From Neomesorhizobium albiziae (GTDB lineage Bacteria; Pseudomonadota; Alphaproteobacteria; Rhizobiales; Rhizobiaceae), in contig NZ_FOSL01000016.1 of NCBI RefSeq assembly GCF_900114255.1, forward strand, positions 1-64,000: 64,000 nt of DNA, in the 5' to 3' direction. Made by a program: the position numbers and the translations under genes. Within the stretch, counting starts at the first letter, position 1. Each line of letters opens with the position of its first letter. This document shows positions 8,687-17,745 of the stretch, piece after piece. Under the pieces are notes generated by a model. The model was given only the letters and a program-made list of their open reading frames with translations. It did no database searches and was not told the origin of the DNA.

Positions 8687-10246
8687 CTACTGCCGCGGCT
8701 GCCGGGCGGCAACTGCAGCCGCGGCAGTGCGAGTGGGCAAGTCGAGCTTGAGCAGGATGTTGGCCACATGACGTTTGACCGTGTGCTCGCTCAGCCTCAA
8801 TTGCGCTGCGATTGCTGGATTGCTCAGGCCGTCGGCTACGAGTGTCAGCACCTCGCGCTCGCGCGCGCTGAGCTTGTCCAGGTCAGGCTGCGTCGGCTTG
8901 CGGGTTACCGGTTCCAGATGCCTCTCCATCGCGAGTGCCATGCACGTCAGTGGACGCTCCAGCCCCTCAACGCTGATCCAATCCCGCTCGATGAACTGCA
9001 GCCCCGACCCAGTGGAAAGCTCGGAAAAGATCGCCGAGGCGAGAATGTCGTCCCCTCCTGCATGTTCGGCGATCCGCTCTGTCACATGAACCGCTATTCC
9101 CGCCACGCCGTGGCCGGCGATTTCCACCTCGCCGGCATGCAGGCCTTGGGCGAGGCGCAGGCCGAGTGCTGCGGCCGCCTCTCGCAGTGCCACCGCGCAA
9201 CCGGCCCCTCGCGCGGCTCCGTCGAACCAGGCAATCATGGTCTGCCCATCCGACGGTGCCAGATGGCCACCGACGTGGCGCACGGCCTTGGTCGCGACCG
9301 CGTGGAACTGTTCTAGCGCCTCCAACCATCGGCGGTCGCCGAACGCTGCGCCGTGCCCTTCCGACCTGACGGCTCGAAACGCGAGCAAGGCGGCGAGTAT
9401 GCGCCGCGCTCCCGGGTGCGGGTGCGCGCCGGTTAGGAACTCCTCAATCACGTCTGCAACCCGATCGACATCGCCAGTCCAGATCGGATGGTCGCGACCG
9501 GGAATTTCGACGAACTTCGCGTCGGGGATGTTCCGCGCCAGAGAGCGGCCGGCTTCCGGATCGACGCGGGCGTCGTCGGTACGGTGGATAACCAGCGTCG
9601 GAACGTGAACGTCTGGCAGCACGTTACGGACATCGATTTTCGCGTCGATTCGCGCAAGCGCGAATGCCTCCGTGGGGCTCGCGGAAAGTCGTTCGAAGCG
9701 CGCCCACCAATTGCTGAAATGCGGATCGCTCACCCGCCCAGGCGCAAAATAGCGAAGCGTGGCGCCTGTGCCCCAGCTTTTCTCGACCTCCACGGCGAAG
9801 CGCTCCACGGCCTCGGGGATCTGCACCGCACTGTAGAAATGGGCATAACCGCCGTAGAGGACAAGGCAGCGCGTCCGCTCCGGATAGGTGGCGGCGAACA
9901 GCATCGAGATCGCCGCGCCTTCTGACACGCCGAGCAGGGCCGCGCGACCGCAGCCGGCCGCATCCATGACCGCATGGACGTCTTCCATACGCGTTTCCAG
10001 GTTCGGCAAATGCGCGGGATCGATGCGGTCGCTCAGCCCCGTGCCGCGCTTGTCGAACTGGATCAGCCGCGAGAATGAAGACAGTCGGCGCAGCAACCGG
10101 CTGTAGCCGGGCTCCTCCCAGTGAAGTTCAAGGTTGGAGATGAAGCCCGGTACGAAGATCAGGTCCAACGAACCATGTCCCACAACCTGATAAGCGATGC
10201 GGGCGTCGCCGCTTTTAGCATATCTCGTCACAGGCGGCTTAAGCAC
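8687..10246 (-). CDS. Three-domain protein: alpha/beta hydrolase, degenerate class III cyclase domain, LuxR-type HTH
   Basis: About 519 residues. The N-terminal third is an alpha/beta hydrolase: [15 protein letters not shown] start, nucleophile elbow GVSEG, acid in RTDDARVD and histidine in GRDHPIW. The middle part aligns by eye with adenylate-cyclase catalytic domains of hydrolase-cyclase fusions ([47 protein letters not shown]). The first metal-site motif, normally FTDIVGST, reads AFRAVRSE, so a metal-binding Asp is missing. The last 65 residues are a GerE/LuxR HTH ([22 protein letters not shown]). Start chosen at GTG 10246, which gives the [12 protein letters not shown] beginning; the frame is open to 10318. 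Probably a transcription regulator with a ligand-binding hydrolase domain. Confidence 0.85.
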   Translation of the reverse strand: MLKPPVTRYAKSGDARIAYQVVGHGSLDLIFVPGFISNLELHWEEPGYSRLLRRLSSFSRLIQFDKRGTGLSDRIDPAHLPNLETRMEDVHAVMDAAGCGRAALLGVSEGAAISMLFAATYPERTRCLVLYGGYAHFYSAVQIPEAVERFAVEVEKSWGTGATLRYFAPGRVSDPHFSNWWARFERLSASPTEAFALARIDAKIDVRNVLPDVHVPTLVIHRTDDARVDPEAGRSLARNIPDAKFVEIPGRDHPIWTGDVDRVADVIEEFLTGAHPHPGARRILAALLAFRAVRSEGHGAAFGDRRWLEALEQFHAVATKAVRHVGGHLAPSDGQTMIAWFDGAARGAGCAVALREAAAALGLRLAQGLHAGEVEIAGHGVAGIAVHVTERIAEHAGGDDILASAIFSELSTGSGLQFIERDWISVEGLERPLTCMALAMERHLEPVTRKPTQPDLDKLSAREREVLTLVADGLSNPAIAAQLRLSEHTVKRHVANILLKLDLPTRTAAAAVAARQPRQ

Positions 10247-10843
10247 TGTCGTCCCCAACCCCAGGTGCAGACGCAAGCATAGCACAGATGGGCGCGTGGT
10301 GGTGTGAATCAGCACCAAAGGCTCATACCGCAGCTGATCCGGAGCTGTTGGTGAAGATGCGGGATCGACTGCTCGCGATCACATACGGCAGACGGTCAGC
10401 GAGTGCGGCTGGGACAGGCAGCCCGTCACCCGATTGGAGACATCCCCTCCGCAGGATGGCACCGGCTGAAATGGGTCACGTCACGACGATGCCCGCAGCG
10501 GACTCAAGGTCCGCTTCTAAAAATCCGAGCCTCGGAAGCCGACCGACCGCTTCCGGCCCATATTCTGCCGGTCAGCCTTGCGCCGCATGTCGGCCGTAAA
10601 GACCAGCTTTGCCGCGTTCTGAAAGCAGACATTGCCTGGAGGTCTCGGTTGCGCCACCGGTTGACGTTCGGCTTTGGACGCGTCGGGGCGCCGCCAACCA
10701 TCGAAGCGAACATCGCGCGATCGGCAGGTACTTCGTATTTTGGTGGTCGAGTGTGTGCCCGCCAACGCGGATTTGCAGAGGAAGACAGGAGTCCGTAACC
10801 TCCTGCGATCGAACACCTTCAATCCCTGGTCGCCGAGGAGAAA
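10247..10843. other. Intergenic, divergent promoters expected; no gene seen
   Basis: This stretch separates the leftward LuxR-type gene from the rightward cyclase gene, so both promoters should lie here. Frames on both strands are overlapping shadows without recognisable products. No clear operator was identified by eye. Confidence 0.45.
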
Positions 10844-12640
10844 ATGGCATCCATCGTGGAACGTCGGTTGGTCGCGATCCTCGCGGCTGACGTCGTCGGC
10901 TACTCGCGCTTGCTGGAAGCGGATGAGGCTAGGACGCTCGGCGACCTCAAAATCATTCGGCAAGAGATACTTGAGCCTCTGCTCACCGAGAACCGCGGAC
11001 GCATTGTCAAGCTCATGGGCGACGGCGTCATTGTCGAATTCAGCTCCGTCGTGGCCGCGGTTATCTGCGCCGTGGCGATCCAGTCGCGGCTGACGACAAC
11101 ACACGAGGGTATCAAGCCTGATCGTCAAATCGTCCTGCGCATCGGCGTGCATGTCGGTGACGTGATTGTCGAGGGAGAGGACCTCCTGGGGGACGGCGTC
11201 AACATCGCCGCCCGCCTTGAGCAGATTTGCCCTCCCGGTGGGGTGTTGATCTCAGGTTCAGCCCATGAACAACTAGCAGGCAAAGTCGACCTTCCGTTCG
11301 TGGACAAAGGCGAACAACGCCTCAAAAACATCGCGCGGCCGGTTCGCGCGTTCGAACTGGCATTCCAAGGCACTCAGGTTCGACAACCGCTTGAACCTCC
11401 CCTGGGCGACCAACCCGTTGTCGCCGTTCTGCCCCTCCAGAACGTCAGCGACGATCAGGATCAGGTCTATTTTAGTGACGGAATCACAGAGGATGTCATC
11501 ACCGAGCTGTCCCGTTTCCGCGAACTCCGGGTCATTGCTCAGAACTCATCGTTTAGCTTCCGTGGGAAGAACGTCGACGTGCGCGAAATCGGACGCGCGC
11601 TCGGGGCAAGCCATGTGATTGAGGGCAATGTGCGGCGGGCCGGAGACCGCGTGCGCATCAACGTCCAACTTGTGGACGCCTCTACGGGCATGTACCTTTG
11701 GACAGAGCGCTACGACCGCGCACTAGCGGATGTTTTTGCCGTCCAGGAAGAGATCGCGCAAAGCATTGTTGCGAGGGTCGCCGAACGGGTCATCGACGAG
11801 CGCGAGATGGTCGCCCGGAGGCGCCCACCCCAGGACCTGCGGGCGTATGACCTATTCTTGAGAGCCCTTCGATTTGGCGGCACGTCCTTCACCCCGGAAG
11901 TTCTTGGGCAGCTCGAGGCTCTTTATAAGCAAGTCATTGCCATCGATCCCACGTTCGCTCGAGCGTATTCGGGCCTCGCGTTCATACATCGCGATCGCTC
12001 CATGCAAGTCATCGCCGGGGTCCAAGTTCAGCCGGACGAAGAGATGCAATTGGCCCTGGAGCTCGCGGCGAAGGCGTTGGCGCTCGACCCCAACGATGCG
12101 CGCATTCAATCTGCATTTGGCTGGATTCGTGCCTATGCGCGCGATTTTGACCGAGCCGAGCAGCACTTCGACCTCGCTCGGTCGATGAACCCGAACGACG
12201 CCGCCATCCAGATCCTGTATGCTGCCCTGCAGTGCATGAGGGGCAAGCCCGAGCGAGGTTTGGCCGCGGTCGAGATCGCCTGTCGGCTCAATCCCCGCCA
12301 CCCGCCCTGGTACAACGCTACTCGGGCGCGACTGCTGTTCCAACTCGAGGACTATGGTCGAGCAGCGGTCCTCCTTGAGAAGGGGATGTGGGACGACCGC
12401 GCGCGCCACCTGAGAGACCTTGGTTGGCGTGTGGCGGCATACGCACACGACGGCCGTGTCGAAGAGGCAGCACGCTGGGGTAGGGAACTCACGCGCGAGA
12501 TTGCTTCCCACTGGCAGGGCGATCCTGGGGCAGCCGCTTCCGACTACATTGACTGGATCATCTGGTTTTCGGTTCTTGAGCAATCAGTTGATAGGGATCG
12601 TCTCCGAGTGGGGTTGCGTCTGGCAGGCTTGCCGGCCTGA
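10844..12640 (+). CDS. Class III adenylate/guanylate cyclase with TolB-like and TPR regions
   Basis: 598 residues. The N-terminal cyclase homology domain (about 5-180) has both metal-binding motifs intact: ILAADVVGYSRL and KLMGDGVIVEF, followed by RIGVHVGDVIVE and GDGVNIAARLE. Residues about 195-320 form the TolB-like segment (VAVLPLQNVSDD, YFSDGITEDVITELS, VIEGNVRRAGDRVRINVQL). The remainder is helical TPR-like repeats (LDPNDARIQSAFGW, LNPRHPPWYNATRA). This architecture is abundant in rhizobia and makes cAMP as far as is known. No membrane segment. Ribosome site GAGGAGA before ATG 10844. The signal sensed is unknown. Confidence 0.9.
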   Translation: MASIVERRLVAILAADVVGYSRLLEADEARTLGDLKIIRQEILEPLLTENRGRIVKLMGDGVIVEFSSVVAAVICAVAIQSRLTTTHEGIKPDRQIVLRIGVHVGDVIVEGEDLLGDGVNIAARLEQICPPGGVLISGSAHEQLAGKVDLPFVDKGEQRLKNIARPVRAFELAFQGTQVRQPLEPPLGDQPVVAVLPLQNVSDDQDQVYFSDGITEDVITELSRFRELRVIAQNSSFSFRGKNVDVREIGRALGASHVIEGNVRRAGDRVRINVQLVDASTGMYLWTERYDRALADVFAVQEEIAQSIVARVAERVIDEREMVARRRPPQDLRAYDLFLRALRFGGTSFTPEVLGQLEALYKQVIAIDPTFARAYSGLAFIHRDRSMQVIAGVQVQPDEEMQLALELAAKALALDPNDARIQSAFGWIRAYARDFDRAEQHFDLARSMNPNDAAIQILYAALQCMRGKPERGLAAVEIACRLNPRHPPWYNATRARLLFQLEDYGRAAVLLEKGMWDDRARHLRDLGWRVAAYAHDGRVEEAARWGRELTREIASHWQGDPGAAASDYIDWIIWFSVLEQSVDRDRLRVGLRLAGLPA

Positions 12641-13157
12641 CGCTGTGTGGGTCAGAGGCTCCGGGGTGTGCACAGTGCTCTCCGAACTATTGTCTCGTGC
12701 GCATCGCGTATGGAAGGCCGCTATCCCTGCCGCCGGGGCGAGTATCCACTTCCAGTTCGCTAACCGGCGATCGGATAGCTCAAGAGCGAACGTCGCAATA
12801 GAGTCGATGCAGACGCCGAGCTGGATGTCCGCTTTCCTACCTTGGCAAACACAAAGCTTTCAGTCCGCTCTCGACCCATTCCAGTAGTACAGGTTCGAGC
12901 ACACTATGGCGCAAGTCGGATTTATTGCCGACTTTCCCGCCCCCAAACGCCTTGAGGGGCGGAAAGACCCATCATTAATGGCCTATCGGCCATGAAGGGA
13001 CAGCGGACGGTTCTTCGAGCCATCGGTCAACAGCGCACTGAACTCCTCGCGAGCAAAGTCGCTGTCCGGACCCATTGCGGACAAAGTCTGGTAGGCATCA
13101 TTACGTCCCCTCGCGTCCACAGTGGAGAGACTTTCCGCCCGATAGAGGAGAGCCGCG
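12641..13157. other. Intergenic, no gene seen
   Basis: Open frames here are short shadows. Two small hairpins are visible: CCGCCCC/GGGGCGG around 12940-12962 and ATGGCC/GGCCAT around 12979-12994. Neither is followed by a U-run, so they are not called terminators. The promoter of the downstream membrane-protein gene should lie near 13080-13140. Confidence 0.4.
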
Positions 13158-13568
13158 ATGACAGCCCTATCAACCACAGGCCTACTTGCCATTTTGATCG
13201 GCCTGATGTCGATCGCGACAGGCATCGGCGGCCTGCTTCGCCCGAACGATTGGCGGCGCATGTTCGATGAATTTGAAGCCTCACCAGGCCTCAGCCTGGC
13301 GATCGCCCTTATCGCCATCCTGTTCGGCTCCCTCGTCATCTCAATCCATCCACGGTGGGACACGCCGTTGCAAATCGTCATCTCGGTGATCGGCTGGGCT
13401 TCCTTCATTGAGGGGCTCGCCCTACTGAGCATTCCCCGCTCCTACATCGGAATGGCGAAGCCGCTACTCGCGTACACGCGGGCCTGGACGATCTTTTCGC
13501 TGCTGCTTGGCGCGGTGCTTCTGATTGTCGGATTCGGCGAGCGAACCGAAACCCTCCCGCTTCCATAA
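13158..13568 (+). CDS. Small integral membrane protein of unknown function
   Basis: 136 residues with four strongly hydrophobic segments at about 7-27, 45-64, 70-92 and 110-130, giving a compact four-helix inner-membrane protein. A ribosome site GAGGAGAG precedes ATG 13158. A charged loop (RPNDWRRMFDEFE) follows the first helix. No family recognised with confidence. It stands alone, with no clear operon partner. Confidence 0.7.
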   Translation: MTALSTTGLLAILIGLMSIATGIGGLLRPNDWRRMFDEFEASPGLSLAIALIAILFGSLVISIHPRWDTPLQIVISVIGWASFIEGLALLSIPRSYIGMAKPLLAYTRAWTIFSLLLGAVLLIVGFGERTETLPLP

Positions 13569-14263
13569 AGGAAAGCCTCTGCCTACCTGGATGGCGTCAC
13601 GTGGTTCCCCATACGGGAGAGGAAGTTCCGGCTGGCCCCGCCGACCGCAATTTTCCTATCGTCTGATAATGTCACACTTTCCGCTTCCGCGACGTTGCTG
13701 CCCGTCAGCGGCAATGACTGAATCCGGTCAGATCTTACCTGCTTGAATGCCTGGTATCGTGTTCTGGAGGCCAGAAGCTGACGGGCGGCTTACGGCCCGA
13801 GCTACCGGCAACACTCGAAACGACCGGGCGGCGCGACCGCAAATCGGCTGTAGCGGCACCCGCCATGCCGCTACAGCCGCCCCCCGCAGACTTGGAACCC
13901 CCGGTGCAGTCCACGCCGGGTACTTGACCGTGTCGTGCGGGACCAGGCGCAAACGCTCTTGGCGATACCAATCAGTCCACACATTCGTCTCACGATGCGG
14001 CGTTCTTTGAGGGAATGGCCAATGGCAGAGGATGACTCCAGACGGCAGCGGAGTCCCGAAGACGTGGCAAAATCAGACTAAATTTTAACGAAATATTAGC
14101 GTAACCCCACGGTTCAACTGCTTACAAGGCGCTTGCCGATGCGGGCATCGGTATCCGGCCTGAGTCTTCCTTGAAATCGGGCGGCGGCGAAGCAGCGGCT
14201 TACCGACGAATATGACGCGGCGCAGGAAGGCGGTTGAACTGAGAAAGGCTCTCGCTTGGGGGC
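13569..14263. other. Long non-coding stretch between convergent genes
   Basis: About 700 bases between the rightward membrane-protein gene and the leftward Gly-rich gene. No frame has a believable start and no product is recognised. It contains the 13-bp perfect hairpin at 13846-13878, listed separately, and a short AT-rich patch near 14065-14100. Confidence 0.45.
13846..13878. repeat. Perfect 13-bp inverted repeat (hairpin)
   Basis: GGCTGTAGCGGCA at 13846-13858 is exactly complementary to 13866-13878, with a seven-base loop. No T-run follows on either strand, so it is not a standard terminator. Function unknown. Confidence 0.7.
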
Positions 14264-15139
14264 CTATGTCACGGTGATGACTCTGCCTTTCGCATCGAGG
14301 CGACAACTGATCTGCGCCTGACGGACCTCTTTCCCGTAGTCGATGCGCACCGACAGCGGGGCGGTGAGGCCGTTGGGTTGCCGGCGCATGGGCCCTGCGC
14401 TGGCGGCATGCACCCCCACGGCGCCGAGCGGCCTGGCCGCCGAGAAGATCGCCTGCTGGCAGGCCTGGACCACCGCGTCTGACGTGCCGGGCTTCTGCGC
14501 GATTTTGGGCAACATCGGATAGCCCCAAGTTCCCTGCACCGACGCCGCCGGTGTGTTGCGATCGGAAGGTGCCAGACTGCGCGGCAGGACGATGCGGGCG
14601 TGAGGCATAAGTGCGCCTGGCAGGGCCACGATGATATTTCGCCCGCGTTGGCTCTGGCCGATGCCGGCCGACGCACCGGAACTGTTCGTGCCATTAACTG
14701 AACCTGCGCCTCTGCCGGTCGAGCTACCCGCCGAGGGGCCTGAACCTGCAGACAAGCCGCTAGAAGAACCGGCAGACGAACCGCCTGCAGACCCCCCGGT
14801 GGAGGCGCCCGAGCTGCCGCCATCGCTTGCGCTCGGTGCTCCGTTCCCCGTGCCAACCGATCCCCCAAGGTTTGCTCCACCAACCCCGTCGACATTACCA
14901 CCAGCCCCGACACTTGCGCTCGGTGCTCCGTTCTCCGTGCCGACCGATCCTCCAAGGTTTGCTCCACCAACCCCGTCGGCGCTGGCACCACCGCCCAAGG
15001 AAGCGCCTTCCCTGCCGACGCCCGCATCTGCACCGACCCCGATACCGGCGGCTTTGCCGCCAACACCGACGTCAAGAGCCTGGGCAGGCCCGATCGCAAC
15101 CGCGATCGACAATGCGGCAAACACGTACTTGTTCATCAT
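14264..15139 (-). CDS. Secreted glycine/serine-rich protein, unknown function
   Basis: 291 residues. The signal peptide is about residues 1-21 (MMNKYVFAALSIAVAIG, cleavage after AQA). Residues about 22-160 are low-complexity Gly/Ser/Ala with repeats built on GVGGANLGGSVGT. From about residue 170 there is a more ordered domain containing NIIVALPGALMPHARIVLPR, two Cys (in QACQQAIFSAA and AQISCRLD) and a final RVITVT, looking like a small globular anchor. GGAGGAG precedes the start. It lies 50 bases downstream of the CadC-like gene on the same strand, so the two probably form an operon. Function not known; a surface or periplasmic filler/adhesin-like role would be speculation. Confidence 0.72.
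   Translation of the reverse strand: MMNKYVFAALSIAVAIGPAQALDVGVGGKAAGIGVGADAGVGREGASLGGGASADGVGGANLGGSVGTENGAPSASVGAGGNVDGVGGANLGGSVGTGNGAPSASDGGSSGASTGGSAGGSSAGSSSGLSAGSGPSAGSSTGRGAGSVNGTNSSGASAGIGQSQRGRNIIVALPGALMPHARIVLPRSLAPSDRNTPAASVQGTWGYPMLPKIAQKPGTSDAVVQACQQAIFSAARPLGAVGVHAASAGPMRRQPNGLTAPLSVRIDYGKEVRQAQISCRLDAKGRVITVT
14826..14978. repeat. Two 66-bp direct repeats within the Gly-rich gene
   Basis: Copies at 14826-14891 and 14913-14978, period 87 bases, differ at only a few positions by eye. They encode the repeated VGGANLGGSVGT.NGAPSAS block. Such in-frame repeats can expand or contract by slippage and alter the length of the low-complexity region. Confidence 0.8.
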
Positions 15140-15189
15140 TATCTTTCTCCTCCAATGTGCAATTCGACACCCTTTCGGCTCAGTCTTCG

Positions 15190-16521
15190 CTACTGAACCG
15201 GCAACAGGGCATCGGGCAGCGAAATCGTCGTCACGCGAACGGGCCGCGATGGCTTGCGGACCTCCACTTTACGAATTTCCTGCGACCCCAATTGACGGGC
15301 TGGTCGAGCGCCCACAGGCACAGATGCAGTTGCACGTCGACTTGGACTATAGGTGTCGCGTGCCTTCGATGCACCGATCTGGTTTCGAGCCGCAGTGAGT
15401 TCGCGCGCGAGGCCGGCGGTCCTGGCACGCTCTTGCTCCAACGCCTCGCGAATAGCCGTCGAAACCCGGGCCACGTTGTCCTTTGCCGCATCATGCTCCT
15501 GGCGAGCGGTGTCTAGTTCGCGCGTAAGTGCGTCAGCTTTGTTGCGTTCCAATGTGAGCGTTTCGCCTGCGCGCATCAGCGCGTACTCGGCTGCCTGCCG
15601 TCGCTGCGTGGTCGTGGCCTGCACGGTCGCCGCCGCCTTCGCGCTTGCTTCCAGAGCATTGATGGATTGATGCGCCACCGCGAGACTCCGTTCGAGGAGT
15701 CCGACCTTCTGCCGCTCCGCATCAAAGGCTCGCTTCGCCAGAGCCAATGAAGTCTCCGCAGCCTCCCGCCTGCGCACTGCTTCGGCCTTCAATCGTTCGA
15801 CTTCGCGCTGCGCGAGCGCCAGGCTGCCTGCCAGCTGATCGGCTCTTTGCCAGGCTCGGCCCTGTTCTCTGCGCGCCGCCAGCTCACGGCGGAGAGCTTC
15901 CTCGCGTGTACTGCGCGCGGTTTGCACGCTGCTCCTGAGCGTGTCGATTTCCCTGCGCGCCGCGAGGAGACCTTCTTCCAGCGCGGCGACTTTGACGCGT
16001 TCGCGCGCTGTCATTTCGTCCAACTTTCCGGCCGGGTCGCCATTCGTCTTCTCGACGGGTAGAACTGCGATCGCCTGACGATCGACTTCCGGTTCCGGAA
16101 TCGGCCAGAAATACGCCGTAGCCCCCATGACAAGCACCGCCAGTCCAGCGGCGAGGCCAATCCACGAGCCCCGGCGATGCGTTGTCAAGGACCTGCCAGC
16201 AGTATCCCTGCCATCGTCGATCGCTTTCGTTTCGAGGACATAGCCACGCTTCGGCAAGGTACGAACAACCCGATGCTTGTCGTCACCAAGCGCTTTCCTG
16301 ATCTCAATAACGCATTGCACCAGGCTGTCGTCGGAGACGGCGATATTTCCCCATACCGTCTGCATCAGCTCGTCCTTGGTGACGATCTCTCCGGGTTTGG
16401 CGGCCAGCGCTTTCAGTGTTTCCGCCGCCTGCGGTCGCAGGGTGGTTATTGAGCGCCCGCCGTCATCTGTCACAGAGCCGCGCCGAAGATCGACCACGCG
16501 GCCATTCAGGCGAAGCAGCAT
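15190..16521 (-). CDS. CadC/ToxR-like membrane regulator with periplasmic coiled coil
   Basis: 443 residues. Residues 1-100 are an OmpR/PhoB-type winged helix (LRPQAAETLKALAAKPGEIVTKDELMQ... with IRKALGDD and LPKRGYVLET at its end). One membrane segment lies at about 119-138 (IGLAAGLAVLVMGATAYFW). Next comes IAVLPV, the start of the TolB-like domain usual in such proteins, but it breaks off. Instead about 230 residues of Ala/Arg/Glu-rich heptads (TARERVKVAALEEGL onward) predict a long coiled coil, ending with VRVTTISLPDALLP. It is a one-component membrane transcription factor, probably sensing an envelope signal and controlling the adjacent secreted-protein gene. Family of the DNA-binding domain is secure; the coiled-coil sensor is not recognised. 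Confidence 0.82.
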   Translation of the reverse strand: MLLRLNGRVVDLRRGSVTDDGGRSITTLRPQAAETLKALAAKPGEIVTKDELMQTVWGNIAVSDDSLVQCVIEIRKALGDDKHRVVRTLPKRGYVLETKAIDDGRDTAGRSLTTHRRGSWIGLAAGLAVLVMGATAYFWPIPEPEVDRQAIAVLPVEKTNGDPAGKLDEMTARERVKVAALEEGLLAARREIDTLRSSVQTARSTREEALRRELAARREQGRAWQRADQLAGSLALAQREVERLKAEAVRRREAAETSLALAKRAFDAERQKVGLLERSLAVAHQSINALEASAKAAATVQATTTQRRQAAEYALMRAGETLTLERNKADALTRELDTARQEHDAAKDNVARVSTAIREALEQERARTAGLARELTAARNQIGASKARDTYSPSRRATASVPVGARPARQLGSQEIRKVEVRKPSRPVRVTTISLPDALLPVQ

Positions 16522-16786
16522 CGTTTTCTCCGTGCTGTGTGTACGGCCACGAATTGCGGACCGGGACCGGAAGCAATCCTGGCGGACACTTCTCTTCCAT
16601 GTCCGTCAACGCTGACGCGGCAGAGTCGTTCCCTTCCAACAGAACTGACTCCAGTCCCCGCGCGGTTGGCTTGGTGGGGTTCCACCAGTACCAAAATCGC
16701 AAACGTTCGCCGCGGGTCGTTTATGGCCGATCTAGAGCATGCGGCCATTTTCAGGCGCTGATTGAAACGATTCTTGCGCAATGTTC
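16522..16786. other. Intergenic upstream of the CadC-like gene
   Basis: No gene seen. It should contain the promoter of the CadC-like gene (reading left) and lies just beyond the end of the thermonuclease remnant. Confidence 0.4.
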
Positions 16787-17125
16787 TCACTTGTCTTTGC
16801 GGTGCCCACGCGCTTCCCACGGCGCTACAAACTGCCCTGCCGCATGCCAAGTCGATCTGCAGGAGCCGTAGCTTGATCCAGAGCAAGGCCCCTTTCTGTA
16901 GCGCGGCCAATCCAGCGCAAAGTCATGGCTGACGAGCCAGACAACGACAGCTATGCCGCCGGCGCGGTAGCAGTCGCCGACGTAGCGGCCGTACCTGTCA
17001 CGTTCGATGAACTCGCAGCGTGCCTGGATTGCAAGAACCACATCCAGTGCGTCCGCGGACGCCTTTCCGCAGGCGTACAACTTCAAAAGCGGACGTTCGC
17101 GGTGGACACGAAGGATCCCCTTCAC
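16787..17125 (-). pseudogene. Remnant of a thermonuclease (SNase-like) protein
   Basis: The minus-strand frame contains CEFIERDRYGRYVGDCYRAGG, WLVSHDFALDWPRYRKG and QFVAPWEARGHRKDK. This is the recognisable C-terminal half of a staphylococcal-nuclease-like domain protein, where CEFIERDRYGR and the closing PWE(W)R motif are typical. The N-terminal part, with the signal peptide, the DGDT/DTPE metal site and the first catalytic Arg, is missing: the frame begins only some 33 codons upstream of the motif, next to the FMN-reductase stop. The region between ALDWPRY and QFVAPWE is also diverged. Judged a decayed fragment rather than an active nuclease. Confidence 0.7.
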
Positions 17126-17128
17126 TCA

Positions 17129-17701
17129 TCAGCGCTGTCGTGGCAGCACGGTGAGGACCCGTTCAATAAAGACACGGAATTCCGCCATGAAGGTCTTCAG
17201 GAATTCGGCTGTGGATTCCCGCGACACCTCGCCGTCATCGCTGATGAGATCCGGCGTGAATTGGATGTAGGCTTCCGGCGCATTCATCTGCGGGGAATTG
17301 CAAAAGCCCAGGACGCTACGCAAGTGCTGCTGGCCGACGGCCGTTCCGATCAAACCGGGGGACGTTCCGATCACCGCTGATGGCTTCCTCGTGAACGCGT
17401 TCTGCCCATAAGGCCGGCTCGCCCAGTCTATCGCGTTCTTGAGCGCGCCGGGCATCGACCGATTGTATTCCGGCGTGACGAACAGGACCGCATCGACATC
17501 GGCTATGGCGTCCTTGAACCGCTTGGCGACCTCTGGATAGTCGGAATCGTAGTCGTAGCTGTAGAGTGGCAGGTCCCGGATGGGGATTTCCCTGAGCTCC
17601 AGTTCCGGAGGAGCGAGCTTGACAAGGGCGCGCGCCAGCCGCCGGTTGATGGATTGGGACGCAAGGCTGCCGATAAGGTAGCCGACCTCAAACTTGGTCA
17701 T
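17129..17701 (-). CDS. NADPH-dependent FMN reductase family protein
   Basis: 190 residues, flavodoxin-like fold. The phosphate-binding loop is GSLASQSINRRLA near the N-terminus, and the family signature TPEYNRSMPGALKNAIDW lies at about residue 76 with the flavin-contacting YN. Further conserved parts are AVIGTSPGLIGT and the QHLRSVLGF helix. Cytosolic; such enzymes reduce FMN, quinones, chromate or azo compounds with NAD(P)H. It is preceded on the same strand by a broken alpha/beta hydrolase gene (17746-17953). Confidence 0.9.
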   Translation of the reverse strand: MTKFEVGYLIGSLASQSINRRLARALVKLAPPELELREIPIRDLPLYSYDYDSDYPEVAKRFKDAIADVDAVLFVTPEYNRSMPGALKNAIDWASRPYGQNAFTRKPSAVIGTSPGLIGTAVGQQHLRSVLGFCNSPQMNAPEAYIQFTPDLISDDGEVSRESTAEFLKTFMAEFRVFIERVLTVLPRQR

Positions 17702-17745
17702 GGGACGATCCTTTCGAGTTCACTGACACCACAGCGGCGGGTCGA

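Noticed and set aside
12420-12887. Plus-strand frame overlapping the end of the cyclase gene
   Set aside because: Out-of-frame with the TPR-coding sequence and no domain or ribosome site.
12983-13432. Minus-strand frame opposite the small membrane protein
   Set aside because: The plus strand codes a clean four-helix protein with a ribosome site; this is its shadow.
14269-15120. Alternative minus-strand frame over the Gly-rich gene
   Set aside because: The other frame has a signal peptide, ribosome site and regular repeats; this one is Arg/Pro-rich shadow.
16925-17380. Plus-strand frame starting MADEPDNDSYAAG
   Set aside because: Overlaps the thermonuclease remnant and the 3' end of the FMN reductase, both clearly coded on the minus strand.
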